A stretch of 64,000 nt of DNA. Origin: Paenibacillus sp. BIC5C1 (GTDB taxonomy: Bacteria > Bacillota > Bacilli > Paenibacillales > Paenibacillaceae). The position numbers and the translations under genes were made by a program. Position 1 is the stretch's first letter; each line of letters opens with the position of its first letter. The stretch spans positions 5,270,001 to 5,334,000 of the forward strand of contig NZ_CP135922.1 in the NCBI RefSeq assembly GCF_032399705.1, written 5' to 3'. The notes under the pieces are model-generated. The model saw only the letters and a program-made list of their open reading frames with translations. It was not told the DNA's origin and made no database searches. Shown here piece after piece: positions 25,497 to 35,044 of the stretch.

Positions 25497-26054
25497 ATGA
25501 TTTATGTTGCTTTGCTTCGGGGCATTAATGTGGGCGGGAATAACAAAATCAATATGAAACAGTTAAAAGAAACCTTTGAGCAAGCTGGCTTGCTGGATGT
25601 GGTGACATATATCAACTCAGGCAATATTGTCTTTGCCGATCATCAGGAACGCGTGGATGCGAATACGGAATTATCCCAAATTCTTGAACAAGCCATAGCT
25701 GTCGATTTTGGCTTACAGATCAAAGTGATGGTACGTAATCTGGATGAAGTCCGAACTGTTATTCAAGCACTACCGGAGGACTGGACGAATGATGCCACGG
25801 CCAAAAGTGATGTCATGTTCCTCTGGGATGAAGTGAATGATGCTTCAGTTCTGGACAAACTGCCCATCAAACCGGAGATCGGCACATTGCTATATGTTCC
25901 CGGAGCTATTTTATATTCCGTCAGTAAAGAACTTGTCACCAAAAGTGGTATGAACAAGCTCATAGGCTCCAAGGTCTACAAATATATGACGGTCCGGAAC
26001 GTGAACACGACCCGCCAGATTTACAAGCTGATGCAAGCTGCAGCTGAGAGATGA
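25497..26054 (+). CDS. DUF1697 family protein
   Basis: A 185-residue protein with the clear DUF1697 signature: YVALLRGINVGGNNKINM at the start, TYINSGNIVF at about 38-47, and KLIGSKVYKYMTVRNVNTTR near the end. The family is widespread and uncharacterised; it is usually a stand-alone cytoplasmic protein. CGGAGGATT precedes the ATG. It sits 34 bases after the previous gene and 55 before the next, all on one strand, so an operon is possible. Confidence 0.92.
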   Translation: MIYVALLRGINVGGNNKINMKQLKETFEQAGLLDVVTYINSGNIVFADHQERVDANTELSQILEQAIAVDFGLQIKVMVRNLDEVRTVIQALPEDWTNDATAKSDVMFLWDEVNDASVLDKLPIKPEIGTLLYVPGAILYSVSKELVTKSGMNKLIGSKVYKYMTVRNVNTTRQIYKLMQAAAER

Positions 26055-26109
26055 TCAGGGCCAAGTGAAGTGTCTTGCCAGTTTTCAAAGCTTATTCGGA
26101 GGGGATTGC

Positions 26110-26766
26110 ATGAATCAGGAGCCGGCATGGAACGTTAGCATAAAATCTGTGGAGCGGGAGGAATTTTATTTTGCCCCGAATACGGGATGGCAGGTGAAGG
26201 TACCCACCTTCCGAGTACACTTCAATACAGACTGCGAATTAAGGCTGCATGCTCAAGATCAGATTTTGATAACTGTTGGTGAGGTTGGAACAGCAGACTG
26301 GACCGCATTTATTGGAATGGCAATAGAATGCGGACCTGATTCGATCCTGCTGTACACAAATCCCCAGTATGAGTCACGATTGGTGGAAGCCTGGCAGTTT
26401 GAAATGGTCTTCTCACCACTTAATTCCATTGAAGGTGCCCAGAACGTAATCGATACGTTGGGGTTCTTCCCACCCTTTCACTACGATGAACTAACAAATG
26501 TGAAGCTGGAAAATGCGGATCAAGGCGCTAGGTATGAACATCTGTCCCTGACGATTACTCATACTTCCACAGACGGGTTGGAACAGCCCCTCGACTTTAA
26601 TTTTGAAGATGTGCAGTTTAAGAACATCTCTCCCGCCGAGGAAAGAAATGTCTGCTTGCAGCTCAGCTTCGCTTACGAAGGTGAACAGATTGGCGTGCAA
26701 CTGGACGCAATGACCGGATTCGCAGCGACATTTCTATGCCGCAAAGTTGTGGTTCAGTTAGGTTAA
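26110..26766 (+). CDS. Hypothetical protein with Imm50-like C-terminal part
   Basis: A 218-residue soluble protein. The second half reads LGFFPPFHYDELTNVKLE, then LSLTITHTS, LDFNFEDVQFKNI and LDAMTGFAATFLCRKVVVQ. This follows the Imm50 pattern (a FHDAE-like motif, an LTL strand, then an Asp-Val strand and a final Phe-x-Cys strand). Imm50 proteins are presumed immunity proteins of secreted toxins. The match is by pattern only. ATG at 26110 is chosen because GGAGGGG lies just before it. The 3' end is 5 bases from the convergent transporter gene. Confidence 0.65.
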   Translation: MNQEPAWNVSIKSVEREEFYFAPNTGWQVKVPTFRVHFNTDCELRLHAQDQILITVGEVGTADWTAFIGMAIECGPDSILLYTNPQYESRLVEAWQFEMVFSPLNSIEGAQNVIDTLGFFPPFHYDELTNVKLENADQGARYEHLSLTITHTSTDGLEQPLDFNFEDVQFKNISPAEERNVCLQLSFAYEGEQIGVQLDAMTGFAATFLCRKVVVQLG

Positions 26767-26771
26767 TAACA

Positions 26772-27965
26772 TTACCCGGCAACGGAATGGGTTTGATTTT
26801 TCCTCACCCCCAGCATGACTGCACCCATGACGAGAACCAACAGGGCTACCAGCATGAAGGGAATATGTTTATCCACCTGATACAGCGTTGTTGTCAGTAA
26901 AGGGGTAATCACGGCAGATATGCCCTGAATCGCTGCAACCAATCCGGCTGCGCCACCCTGCTGTTCTTTGCTGACCGAAAGAGAAGCTCCCGCCATGAAA
27001 CCAGGCATCATCAGACCCGAACCCATGCCGAACAGGAAGAATGAGAGATAATAGGCTACCAATTGACTGGAAATCAGAAACAAAACCATGCTTGTGAGCA
27101 GAAAAAGGGACCCGAGCAAAATCATTGGCCGCGGCTGCCATTTCAACCACTTCATCTGAATTACCTGCATAATCAGCATTGCAGCTCCGGAGAACATGAG
27201 TCCGAATGAGACCATTCTGGCTGTAGCTCCTGGAGATAATGCGAGCTGATCCTGAAAATAAAATCCACCCACAACCTGTAACGTCATAATACCAATCATT
27301 GTAACCAACCCGGCAGCAAGATACATACGCAAACCGCGTTGGAGCGGGTTAACCTTGGGCGCTTTCTCCTGAATGACCGGTTTGGCAGCAGGAATGAGCA
27401 ACAAAGCGATAATAAACGCCGCTACCGCAATAAAAATACCAAAATAAAGCGGCCACAGCAGACCGATAATCGTAAAAGCACCTGCTATCGCAGGACCAAA
27501 TACAAGTCCCAGCCCATTGGCGGCGCTAATCAGTGCCATCCCGCTCCCTCGTTCCTTTCCTTCCGTCACATCGCCCATATACGCCTGAGAGGAGGATAGC
27601 ACTGCCGGAATAAACATACCGATCAAGCTCCGTGTTACAATCAGAAGAGTTAACAGCAGGCCCCCTCCGATCCACGCATTTAATCCACTATACATCGCCA
27701 ATGCAAACAACGCACAGCTTATGGACATGCCTATGAATCCAATCAATATGATGGGTTTTCTGCCTTTCAGATCACTGAATCTGCCCCATACCGGACCCAT
27801 CACAGCCATGGCGATGGACCCGAGTGAAATAATTAGCCCGGAATGACTTTCTTTCATCCCCAGCTCACGAATAAGCGGCGGCATAATGGGAGCAATAAGC
27901 ATAAGACCCAACATGGCTGCAAATACGCTAAAAAAGATACTTCCTCTAATTCTGTTCACGCTCAT
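26772..27965 (-). CDS. MFS efflux transporter
   Basis: A 397-residue membrane protein with about 12 helices. It shows the drug-exporter motifs GRFSDLKGRKPIILIGF (motif A), RSLIGMFIPAVLSSSQAYMG after helix 4, and GLGLVFGPAIAGAF (motif C). The substrate is unknown. The gene follows a PchR-like AraC regulator that has a Fur-like palindrome in front, which hints at siderophore export or another iron-related role (inference). AAGGAG lies 6 bases before the ATG. Confidence 0.85.
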   Translation of the reverse strand: MSVNRIRGSIFFSVFAAMLGLMLIAPIMPPLIRELGMKESHSGLIISLGSIAMAVMGPVWGRFSDLKGRKPIILIGFIGMSISCALFALAMYSGLNAWIGGGLLLTLLIVTRSLIGMFIPAVLSSSQAYMGDVTEGKERGSGMALISAANGLGLVFGPAIAGAFTIIGLLWPLYFGIFIAVAAFIIALLLIPAAKPVIQEKAPKVNPLQRGLRMYLAAGLVTMIGIMTLQVVGGFYFQDQLALSPGATARMVSFGLMFSGAAMLIMQVIQMKWLKWQPRPMILLGSLFLLTSMVLFLISSQLVAYYLSFFLFGMGSGLMMPGFMAGASLSVSKEQQGGAAGLVAAIQGISAVITPLLTTTLYQVDKHIPFMLVALLVLVMGAVMLGVRKNQTHSVAG

Positions 27966-28069
27966 ACACTCCTTTATTTTTCAGTACAGTATCCACTGTA
28001 CCTGGAGTATACAAGGCTGAGAGAGTGTCGACTGCCTCCATACGGAACAATTAACGGTTAGACGGATTA

Positions 28070-29026
28070 TTAATATATTTTTTTCATTTCCGATGGCTTC
28101 ACGCCGAATTTGCGATAGAATTGCTGGGAAAAGGCACTGATATTGCTGTAACCAACTGCTATCGCTGCCTCAGTAACGTTGTTCTGCTGGCTGCGCAGCA
28201 ATTTCATGGCGTTATCCAGACGAATCTGGCGCAAATATTCAAATACGGTAGTGCCGAATAACGCCTTGAATCCTTTTTTCAATTTAAAATCGTTTAGACC
28301 CACCTGTTTGGACAACGCCAGCAGGGACGGAGGGTCCACCATGCATGCCTCCATAATCTCTCGGGCAGTATGCAACTTCCGTATATCCTCTCTGGAAAAT
28401 CCCGAAGGGATAGGTGCCAGATCAAATAGCTGAATCATAAACCGATTCAATATCTCCAATGCGGTCGCTTCCATCATTAAGGAAGATCTATAGGGGTTGT
28501 TCAATTCCCCAATCAGACTGTCAATCATCGTTCGAATTCTGTGATCCAGCTGAAATATGATCGGTTTGAACACACAATGTCCTAAAATGTCCTGAAACCG
28601 AATGGACTGGCTCGTTGCCAATTGAGCGCCCGCATAATTAAACAATGAGATAGGAATTCCGATAGCAAAAGAAGTATAATTCTCCAGTGCAGGTGGATGA
28701 AACCAGGCTTCAAAATCACGCATCATAATGAGTGCTCCCTGCCCAGTGGCCAGCGTATATTCCTGACCAGATATATCTACGTAACGCGCACCTGACAATG
28801 CGAATTGAAGCTCAATGATGGGAATATTCGACGCAAAGAACGTAGAGCACGGTTCACTATATTTAATCTGAGAATACACAATTTCGATACCACTATACGT
28901 GGTTACTCTTTTTATATTGCCACTGCCCGCTTTAGCAGAGAGCAGGTACGTATTTTCATCTTGCTGACTGAATGGTTCCTGCGTTAAGTAATGCTGGTAT
29001 ACGACAGCTAACGAATCGAAACCCAT
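28070..29026 (-). CDS. AraC-family regulator, PchR-like
   Basis: A 318-residue regulator. The N-terminal 200 residues form a sensor; the C-terminal 100 form the double helix-turn-helix (LLALSKQVGLNDFKLKKGFK and EAAIAVGYSNISAFSQQFYR, ending KFGVKPSEMKK). The FKLKKGFKALFGTTVFEYL stretch is typical of the PchR group, which senses siderophores such as pyochelin. It lies upstream of an MFS exporter on the same strand and 55 bases downstream of the palindrome at 29081. The two genes could form an iron-responsive siderophore export module. Confidence 0.85.
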   Translation of the reverse strand: MGFDSLAVVYQHYLTQEPFSQQDENTYLLSAKAGSGNIKRVTTYSGIEIVYSQIKYSEPCSTFFASNIPIIELQFALSGARYVDISGQEYTLATGQGALIMMRDFEAWFHPPALENYTSFAIGIPISLFNYAGAQLATSQSIRFQDILGHCVFKPIIFQLDHRIRTMIDSLIGELNNPYRSSLMMEATALEILNRFMIQLFDLAPIPSGFSREDIRKLHTAREIMEACMVDPPSLLALSKQVGLNDFKLKKGFKALFGTTVFEYLRQIRLDNAMKLLRSQQNNVTEAAIAVGYSNISAFSQQFYRKFGVKPSEMKKIY

Positions 29027-29080
29027 ATGTTCTCACCTCGTCTATAACTTGATCTTAACTTTCAGAAAGAGATTCATTTA

Positions 29081-29099
29081 ATTGAGAATAATTCTCAAT
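29081..29099. promoter_or_regulatory. Fur-like palindrome upstream of the PchR-like regulator
   Basis: The 19-base perfect palindrome ATTGAGAATAATTCTCAAT contains TGAGAATAATTCTCA, which matches the 7-1-7 Fur core at 13 of 15 positions. Confidence 0.5.
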
Positions 29100-29231
29100 A
29101 ATTCTACCTCAATTTCTGCTTTTAGACCAGCCCCATGACGAAAATCACTACACTTCAAACCGAAAATGAACCATAAACCACCTGTCGAAATCGAATGTTC
29201 AGGTTGAAAATAAAGAGATACGCCTTTAACT

Positions 29232-29268
29232 AAAAAAGGACACGAGAGATCATCCTCTCGTGTCCTTT
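29232..29268 (-). terminator. Intrinsic terminator after the carboxylesterase
   Basis: Perfect 14-base arms (AAAGGACACGAGAG and its complement) with a 6-base loop; on the minus strand the stem is followed by a run of six T. Confidence 0.9.
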
Positions 29269-29288
29269 CGCATAGCTTAATCCCGTCC

Positions 29289-30923
29289 TTATTCCCAGAA
29301 AAAACGTCCGGCAAATACCTGCTCCGTCAGCAACTTGTATGTCTCGTCTGGCAATTCTTTTTTCATTTTAGCTATTACGGCATCCTTGCCTCCATTATAT
29401 TGTGTAGACATGCCAATCACTGCGGTAGTATTGCTTGCGTCCAAGCGCATGATTGGTGCTCCGGCATCTTTTGTCCAAGGTGTCCATTCAGCCCGTTCTG
29501 ACGATCCACCACGACCCGGGTTGCCTGTATAGAGGAATTGCTTCAAGTATGCTGCCATCGCGGCAGACAATGCCTCACGGCCAGGTTTGTTTTGTTCACT
29601 AAAATAACCTTCAGGGAAAAGGGCGGCGACACCGTCTGTGTGTCCTGTGTAAAAGTCCATATCCGCGCCATGCGGCGCGCCCATTAATGTTTGCAGTCTT
29701 TCGGAAATGACCCCAGGTTGTGTGCCCCATGCAAAACGATAGGCATATACAGGTGGCCGTCCCACTTCACTCGTCAGGCGTTCAGCTACCCGCTCTGCAT
29801 TGAAGCCTGCATAAGCCTCACTGCCGTATTTCAGAGCTGCGTTATACTCTTTGGCCTTGGTTTCATCTGTAAACAGAGTTTCATCTTGAATGGAAAGTAC
29901 AAAGTTTGGATCACCAAAGGCAAAGCTGGAAAACTCGGTTTCCAAACTGCCGAGCAAAACAGGCACTTGTGCATAATTACCGCTGTTGATGGCATCAAAG
30001 CCTTCTTTTGGAATGACTGTCCCGTCATGGAACAAATGTGGGAATGGCTGCATACGAATTGCCGTTGAACCATATGCAGTGACCAGTTTATCTGCAGGCA
30101 ACTCACGCAAATAACTCGCCATCTGTGCCTGAGACTGCTTACCGATCCATGTTCTCGCATGTTCGATAGAGGTCACTTTTCCCTCTTGCACGAGTAATTT
30201 CACAATTGTATCCTCGGATTTTCGCTCGCCTTCTTCCGGTGCAGCCGTGGTCAGACCACCACTGAAAGCAGCTAATTTCTGAAATAACCCTTTGCTTAGC
30301 GGCGAGACTAACGCTGCCAGAACATCACGCGCTCCGGCCGACTGCCCGGCCAAAGTAACATTTCCTGTATCTCCGCCAAAGCCCTCGATATTATCCTGTA
30401 CCCACTGCAGTGCACGGAATGCATCAAGTAATCCATAGTTGCCCGAATCATCAAGAGCATTTCCGGTTTTCAATGCCGCGTTTCGAAAGAACCCAAGAGC
30501 TCCCAAACGATAGTTCACCGATAAGATAATGCTATTCGTGTTACGTGCAAGCTGTTCACCCTGAAAATCCTTACCTGATCCGGTCATATTCCCGCCGCCG
30601 TGCAAAAACACCACAATCGGAAGCTTCGAACTGGTTGTATTCGGACGCCAAATATTGAGATACAGTGAGTCTTCACTTCCGGCTATCGTTTCGCCGGATA
30701 ACTGCAAGCTGCTCGCAGCAAATTCCTTGGTTGTTCGAGTGCCTGTCCATGAATCCGGTTCACGCGGCGCTTTCCAGCGTAATTCACCTACCGGAGGTGC
30801 TGCATAAGGAACGCCTAGCCAGCCGAGCGTACCGTATTGTTCATAGGTTTTGCCGTCAATGGCTCCATATTTCGTCTGCTGCAATGTTTGAGGTTTGAAC
30901 CCCTGATCCTGTTTATGTTTCAT
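29289..30923 (-). CDS. Type-B carboxylesterase/lipase
   Basis: A 544-residue alpha/beta hydrolase of the carboxylesterase type-B family. It shows YGTLGWLGVPYAAPPVGELR at the N-terminus, EDSLYLNIW, the oxyanion motif VVFLHGGGN, and the nucleophile elbow GQSAGA. The acidic residue and His come later, near EFSSFAFGDP and GAPHGADMDF. It hydrolyses esters; relatives include the p-nitrobenzyl esterase of B. subtilis. The start is uncertain: ATG at 30923 has GGAG 9 bases upstream, whereas a TTG at 30971 lies only 3 bases after an in-frame TAA. No signal peptide is present with either start. It follows the M20 amidohydrolase gene. Confidence 0.82.
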   Translation of the reverse strand: MKHKQDQGFKPQTLQQTKYGAIDGKTYEQYGTLGWLGVPYAAPPVGELRWKAPREPDSWTGTRTTKEFAASSLQLSGETIAGSEDSLYLNIWRPNTTSSKLPIVVFLHGGGNMTGSGKDFQGEQLARNTNSIILSVNYRLGALGFFRNAALKTGNALDDSGNYGLLDAFRALQWVQDNIEGFGGDTGNVTLAGQSAGARDVLAALVSPLSKGLFQKLAAFSGGLTTAAPEEGERKSEDTIVKLLVQEGKVTSIEHARTWIGKQSQAQMASYLRELPADKLVTAYGSTAIRMQPFPHLFHDGTVIPKEGFDAINSGNYAQVPVLLGSLETEFSSFAFGDPNFVLSIQDETLFTDETKAKEYNAALKYGSEAYAGFNAERVAERLTSEVGRPPVYAYRFAWGTQPGVISERLQTLMGAPHGADMDFYTGHTDGVAALFPEGYFSEQNKPGREALSAAMAAYLKQFLYTGNPGRGGSSERAEWTPWTKDAGAPIMRLDASNTTAVIGMSTQYNGGKDAVIAKMKKELPDETYKLLTEQVFAGRFFWE

Positions 30924-31096
30924 CCAGCTCTGCTCCAAGGTCCCGCCGCCATTTTTGAGCTGCGCCTGCAACGCTTATGCAGTCGCCTCAGCCAACTGGC
31001 GATTGGTACGTTCGCTCGTGCTCCTGCCTTGAAGCGCGTTCACCTCCTTGACCGATATGTAAGTCAAAACCTCTCCTTGGTTGCAGATATATCCTT

Positions 31097-32353
31097 CTAG
31101 TGTGTTCGTGCCAATCTCTCCAGCAGTTCCACCGCAGGAGCCAACACGGCTTCATCAATATCGAATTCAGGATGGTGATGCGGAGCAGGCAGCTCGCTGC
31201 CAATAATCATATACGTAGCTTTCCCACCTTGTTCCTGTACGCGCCGAATCATGTAACTGGCATCCTCACTTCCGAGTGAAGCACCGTCCGAAATAGCCTG
31301 CGCATGGGTAAATCCTGCGATGCCTTCTGTTTGCTGCACAGCAAGCTCTGCAAGCTCCATATCACAGCGAATAGGAACTGCACCGCCGATGACTTCAACC
31401 GTAGAGCTTAACTCATGCATCGCCGCGCTGTGCTCGATGATCTGACGCACTCGTCGCTCCAGCTCACGATTCGTTTCTTCTGTCGTTGAACGGGTTTCAA
31501 TCACCATCCGTGCGTGCTCGGGAATAATATTGGCCCCTGTTCCGCCTTCAAGAATACCCACATTAATGCGTGTATCTGCCGTGCTAAACCGAGGCAGCGC
31601 ATGAATATTAAGGAGTGCTGTAGAGGCTCCAAGCAAAGCATTCCGTCCTTCCTCCGGTGTAGCTCCGGCATGAGAAGACACACCTGTAAAATGGGCTTCC
31701 AGCTTGGTCGTTGCCAGGAATCCAGTAGACGCCCCTCTGATATGACCAGATGGCACACCTGTACCCAAATGTATGCAGAACAGACGGTCCACCTGTTCCA
31801 GCATGCCTTTTTCGACCATGGCATGCGCACCACGCACACCTTCTTCAGCAGGCTGGAACAACAGACGGATCTTCCCGGCGAACTTCCGATTACTCAAACG
31901 TTCTGCAAGAGCAAGCCCAATGGCAGTGTGTGCGTCGTGTGCGCAAGCATGCATGATGCCTTCATGACTGGAGCGGAATTGCCCCACCTGTGGTATATGC
32001 TTGTCCGACTTGCTCTCACAGATCGGAAGTGCATCCATATCAAAGCGGAACGCCGTTGTTGGTCCTTCCACTTCTCCTTGTAACTCAGCGACAACCGCCG
32101 TGAATCCCCCTCGCATCTGCTGCACAATCGCTGGATCTGCGCCTTCATCGAGGGCACGCTGATATGCATCTTCCAACACTTCAGGCTTTGGCAGACCTCG
32201 CCGCGATTTGTCATCAATCGCATCTTTTCCATAGGTCACACGGTACCCCAGTTCCGTTAACATCTGCACGACTTTGGCAGCCGTACGGAATTCAGTGAAT
32301 CCCAGCTCTGGATGTTCGTGAAGGTCTCGTCGAAGCGCAATAATATCAATCAT
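31097..32353 (-). CDS. M20-family amidohydrolase (AbgA/N-acyl amino acid hydrolase-like)
   Basis: A 418-residue zinc peptidase-fold enzyme. LRRDLHEHPELGFTEFRTA opens the chain. The metal centre includes MHACAHDAHTAIGL (Ala in place of the more usual Gly), the general-base segment LFQPAEEGVRGA, and a closing APHHHPEFDIDE. A dimerisation domain lies at about 200-310. Relatives cleave p-aminobenzoyl-glutamate or N-acyl amino acids. The ATG at 32353 has a GAGG site close by. The esterase gene follows on the same strand, 173 bases away, so co-transcription is possible. Confidence 0.88.
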   Translation of the reverse strand: MIDIIALRRDLHEHPELGFTEFRTAAKVVQMLTELGYRVTYGKDAIDDKSRRGLPKPEVLEDAYQRALDEGADPAIVQQMRGGFTAVVAELQGEVEGPTTAFRFDMDALPICESKSDKHIPQVGQFRSSHEGIMHACAHDAHTAIGLALAERLSNRKFAGKIRLLFQPAEEGVRGAHAMVEKGMLEQVDRLFCIHLGTGVPSGHIRGASTGFLATTKLEAHFTGVSSHAGATPEEGRNALLGASTALLNIHALPRFSTADTRINVGILEGGTGANIIPEHARMVIETRSTTEETNRELERRVRQIIEHSAAMHELSSTVEVIGGAVPIRCDMELAELAVQQTEGIAGFTHAQAISDGASLGSEDASYMIRRVQEQGGKATYMIIGSELPAPHHHPEFDIDEAVLAPAVELLERLARTH

Positions 32354-32728
32354 GGTCACCTCACCTCTCTCATCAAGCTCTCTATTTCATCCTGCATACA
32401 CCTTATACACTACGAATTCTATACCATAGGTCGCTAATCCTGTTTGTGATTCTTATGCAAACGTGCTTCACGGCCAGCCCATACTGATTGAAAGCTCCTT
32501 GCTGGATATGTGCTGTCCTCTCCTCGTTCCGTCAAGAGAGAAGTGCTGGCTCATTGAAGCAACTGGTCTCCACCATAATGAGATGACGAATATTCAGTAC
32601 CTATCCAGCCGCCTTTCTCTAATCGTAAAATTTACATTTAGTTAATCGAGTACATACGCTCATTTATCATTGATTGTATACACTGGTTTTGGATACCAAA
32701 CTATACATATCATTAGGAGGATGTATTC

Positions 32729-34375
32729 ATGTTCAATCGATTCAATACCCGTGCCGCCAAAATGATGCTCGCGGTTACGACCATTGTTACAGCTACGCTG
32801 GGAGGCAGTAGTGCAGCATGGGCTGTGGAAGACACCACCTCATCTGCTTCACCGATCAAAAATGTAATCATCCTGATCCCGGACGGTATGGCGAACGATG
32901 CAACAGCTTTGACTCGCTGGTACAAAGGTTCCTCTCTTACACTCGACTCCATGGCTAGTGGCATGGTTCGTACACACTCTGCGGATGCGCCGATTGCGGA
33001 CTCGGCTCCTGCGGGAACAGCCTTTGCTACAGGTCACAAATCACATACAGGTTATGTCGGAGTGCTGCCGGATAAAGCAACAATGCCTGGACAAAAAGCC
33101 ATCGCCCCGGGGGATGCCAAAAAACCGGTCGCTTCGATCCTGGAAGCATCCAGACTGGCAGGCAAAGCAACTGGAATCATTGCGACATCTGAAATTATGC
33201 ACGCCACACCAGCGGACTTCTCAGCCCATTATCCGGATCGCAAAAATTATGATGCATTGAGCAAACAGCAGGTCTATAACGGTATGGACGTGGTTCTCGG
33301 TGGAGGAAGCAGTTATTTGGAGCCTGCGGGACGCAAAGATGGCGAAAATCTGGTCTCATCCATCAAAGCACTGGGCTACGATTATGTGACTACTCCGGCA
33401 GCGATGAAAGCTTCCACTTCAGGCAAGCTGTGGGGCATGTTTGCCCCGGCAGGCATGGCTTACAATATGGATCGTGATCCAGCAAAACAGCCAAGCCTCG
33501 CCGAGATGACAACTAAAGCGATCGAAGTTCTGTCCAAAGATGAAGATGGTTTCTTCCTGATGGTTGAAGGCAGCAAGGTCGACTGGGCAGCACATGCCAA
33601 CGATCCAATCGGCATTATCAGTGATGTGCTGGCATTCGATGATGCTGTCAAAGTAGCCATGGATTTTGCCAAAAAAGATCAAGAAACCGTCGTTGTCGCT
33701 GTCACGGACCACCAGAACGGTGGATTGACGATCGGCAATGCCTCAACTACAGGTACTTACGACAAAGAGCCGTTGTCCACATTTATCGGACCTCTGAAAA
33801 AGGCCAAGCTGACAGGCGAAGGTCTGGAATCCAAGCTGGATGCCAAACGCACCAATATCAAAGCCGTGATGAAGCAATACTATGGCATTACCGACCTGAC
33901 TTCCGAGGAAATCGCGGCCATTAAAGCGGCAAGCCCGGGAAGCCTCAATTATACGGTTGGACCGATGATCAGCAAACGTTCCGGCATCGGCTGGACCACT
34001 GGCGGACATACGGGTGGAGATGTTGTGCTATATACGTACGCTCCGAATAATGATCGACCTTTCGGTGTTATCGACAACACGGATGTGGCCAAATACATGG
34101 CACGTGTGCTGGACCTTGACCTCGATAGCGTTAGTAAACAATTATTTGTCCCTGCCAAACAGGCTTTTACTGCCAAAGGTGCAACGTACAAGCTGGACCT
34201 GACGGATGCTAAAAATCCGAAAATCCTCGTAACAAAAGGTAGCACCAAGCTTGAACTGCAAATCTACAAAAATATCGCACTCGTTAATGGTAAAAAGACA
34301 ACTCTGGATGGCGTTATTGTCTACAATGGCGTAGAAACTTTTGTGCCACAGGATGCAATTGATCTGATTCAATAA
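32729..34375 (+). CDS. Secreted alkaline phosphatase with C-terminal stalk-like domain
   Basis: A 548-residue exported enzyme with a signal peptide ending near AWA. Catalytic landmarks are IPDGMAND (first metal Asp), the nucleophile Ser in ADSAPAGTAFATG, the metal ligands in MVEGSKVDWAAHAND and AVTDHQNGG, and WTTGGHTGGDV. It releases phosphate from phosphomonoesters outside the cell. The last 75 residues (YKLDLTDAKNPKILV to the end) resemble the copper-amine-oxidase-like N1 domain that many Paenibacillus exoproteins carry. AGGAGG precedes the ATG by 8 bases. The 375-base region upstream (32354-32728) has no visible gene and no Pho box that I could fix with confidence. Confidence 0.92.
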   Translation: MFNRFNTRAAKMMLAVTTIVTATLGGSSAAWAVEDTTSSASPIKNVIILIPDGMANDATALTRWYKGSSLTLDSMASGMVRTHSADAPIADSAPAGTAFATGHKSHTGYVGVLPDKATMPGQKAIAPGDAKKPVASILEASRLAGKATGIIATSEIMHATPADFSAHYPDRKNYDALSKQQVYNGMDVVLGGGSSYLEPAGRKDGENLVSSIKALGYDYVTTPAAMKASTSGKLWGMFAPAGMAYNMDRDPAKQPSLAEMTTKAIEVLSKDEDGFFLMVEGSKVDWAAHANDPIGIISDVLAFDDAVKVAMDFAKKDQETVVVAVTDHQNGGLTIGNASTTGTYDKEPLSTFIGPLKKAKLTGEGLESKLDAKRTNIKAVMKQYYGITDLTSEEIAAIKAASPGSLNYTVGPMISKRSGIGWTTGGHTGGDVVLYTYAPNNDRPFGVIDNTDVAKYMARVLDLDLDSVSKQLFVPAKQAFTAKGATYKLDLTDAKNPKILVTKGSTKLELQIYKNIALVNGKKTTLDGVIVYNGVETFVPQDAIDLIQ

Positions 34376-34412
34376 AAAAAAGTGCCCGCTCATTAAACGG
34401 CACTCTTAACCA

Positions 34413-34445
34413 AACTGCCCAGGAATATTCTTGGGCGGTTTTTTC
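34413..34445 (+). terminator. Intrinsic terminator after alkaline phosphatase
   Basis: AACTGCCCAGGA and TTCTTGGGCGGTT arms followed by TTTT. A weaker stem (AGTGCC/GGCACT) lies immediately upstream at 34381-34405. Confidence 0.8.
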
Positions 34446-34549
34446 GAATTCACTTTTAAAGGTAACGTGGTATGATAGGCCCACGCACAAGCTTATCGTA
34501 TAATAAGCATGACGTTGATGAATATGACGCAAAAAAGGAGAGACTCATT

Positions 34550-34915
34550 ATGTTGATCAGATTAAACTGGATCACACTGCGTGTACGCGATCTGGAAGCA
34601 TCACTCCGCTTCTACCACGAAATGCTCGGTCTACCGATTCAGCGCAGATTCGAAAGCCGGGGGCGGCAGATTGCCATGCTGGGACTGGAAAATGAAACGA
34701 AGTTGGAACTGATTGAGGGCAGCGAAACCACACTCAAGTCAGAGACCGGTGTTTCGATCGGCTATGAGGTAAGTTCACTGAACGAAGCCATGGAGCAGCT
34801 CGCCGCATTAGGCATCCCGATTGTACGAGGTCCCGTCCAGCCCAATCCGCATCTGCGGTTTATTTACATTGCCGATCCAGATGGCTTCGAAGTTCAGTTG
34901 GCCGAACATACCTGA
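34550..34915 (+). CDS. VOC (glyoxalase/bleomycin-resistance) family protein
   Basis: A 121-residue single-domain VOC protein. NWITLRVRDLEASLRFYHEMLG is the first beta-alpha-beta unit, and FIYIADPDGFEVQLAEH is the last strand with the metal-ligand Glu. Members include glyoxalases, dioxygenases and drug-binding resistance proteins; which one this is cannot be told. ATG at 34550 has AAGGAG 9 bases upstream. The 129 bases that follow hold no recognisable feature apart from the convergent gene's end. Confidence 0.85.
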   Translation: MLIRLNWITLRVRDLEASLRFYHEMLGLPIQRRFESRGRQIAMLGLENETKLELIEGSETTLKSETGVSIGYEVSSLNEAMEQLAALGIPIVRGPVQPNPHLRFIYIADPDGFEVQLAEHT

Positions 34916-35044
34916 TTAACGCACAATTATGTTTGAGGCGAATCAAAATAAGTGTACGTTTTACGAAGACTGACCTGCTGTGTGCGGAGCCAAACCTGCA
35001 CGCGCACCCCACATAGGACGGCGTCAGCGCGCAGTTGTGCAAGT

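Noticed and set aside
30975..31067. 30-codon frame upstream of the esterase as an independent gene
   Set aside because: Too short and featureless to call; described as part of the odd esterase 5' end.
32354..32728. Pho box or clear promoter upstream of alkaline phosphatase
   Set aside because: No tandem TTAACA-like repeats and no convincing -35/-10 pair; only a short TTTGG-ATA-CCAAA repeat (32688-32700) is visible.
34860..35042. 60-codon frame between the VOC and GNAT-like genes
   Set aside because: Overlaps the VOC gene end, has biased Arg/Cys/Ser composition and no ribosome site.
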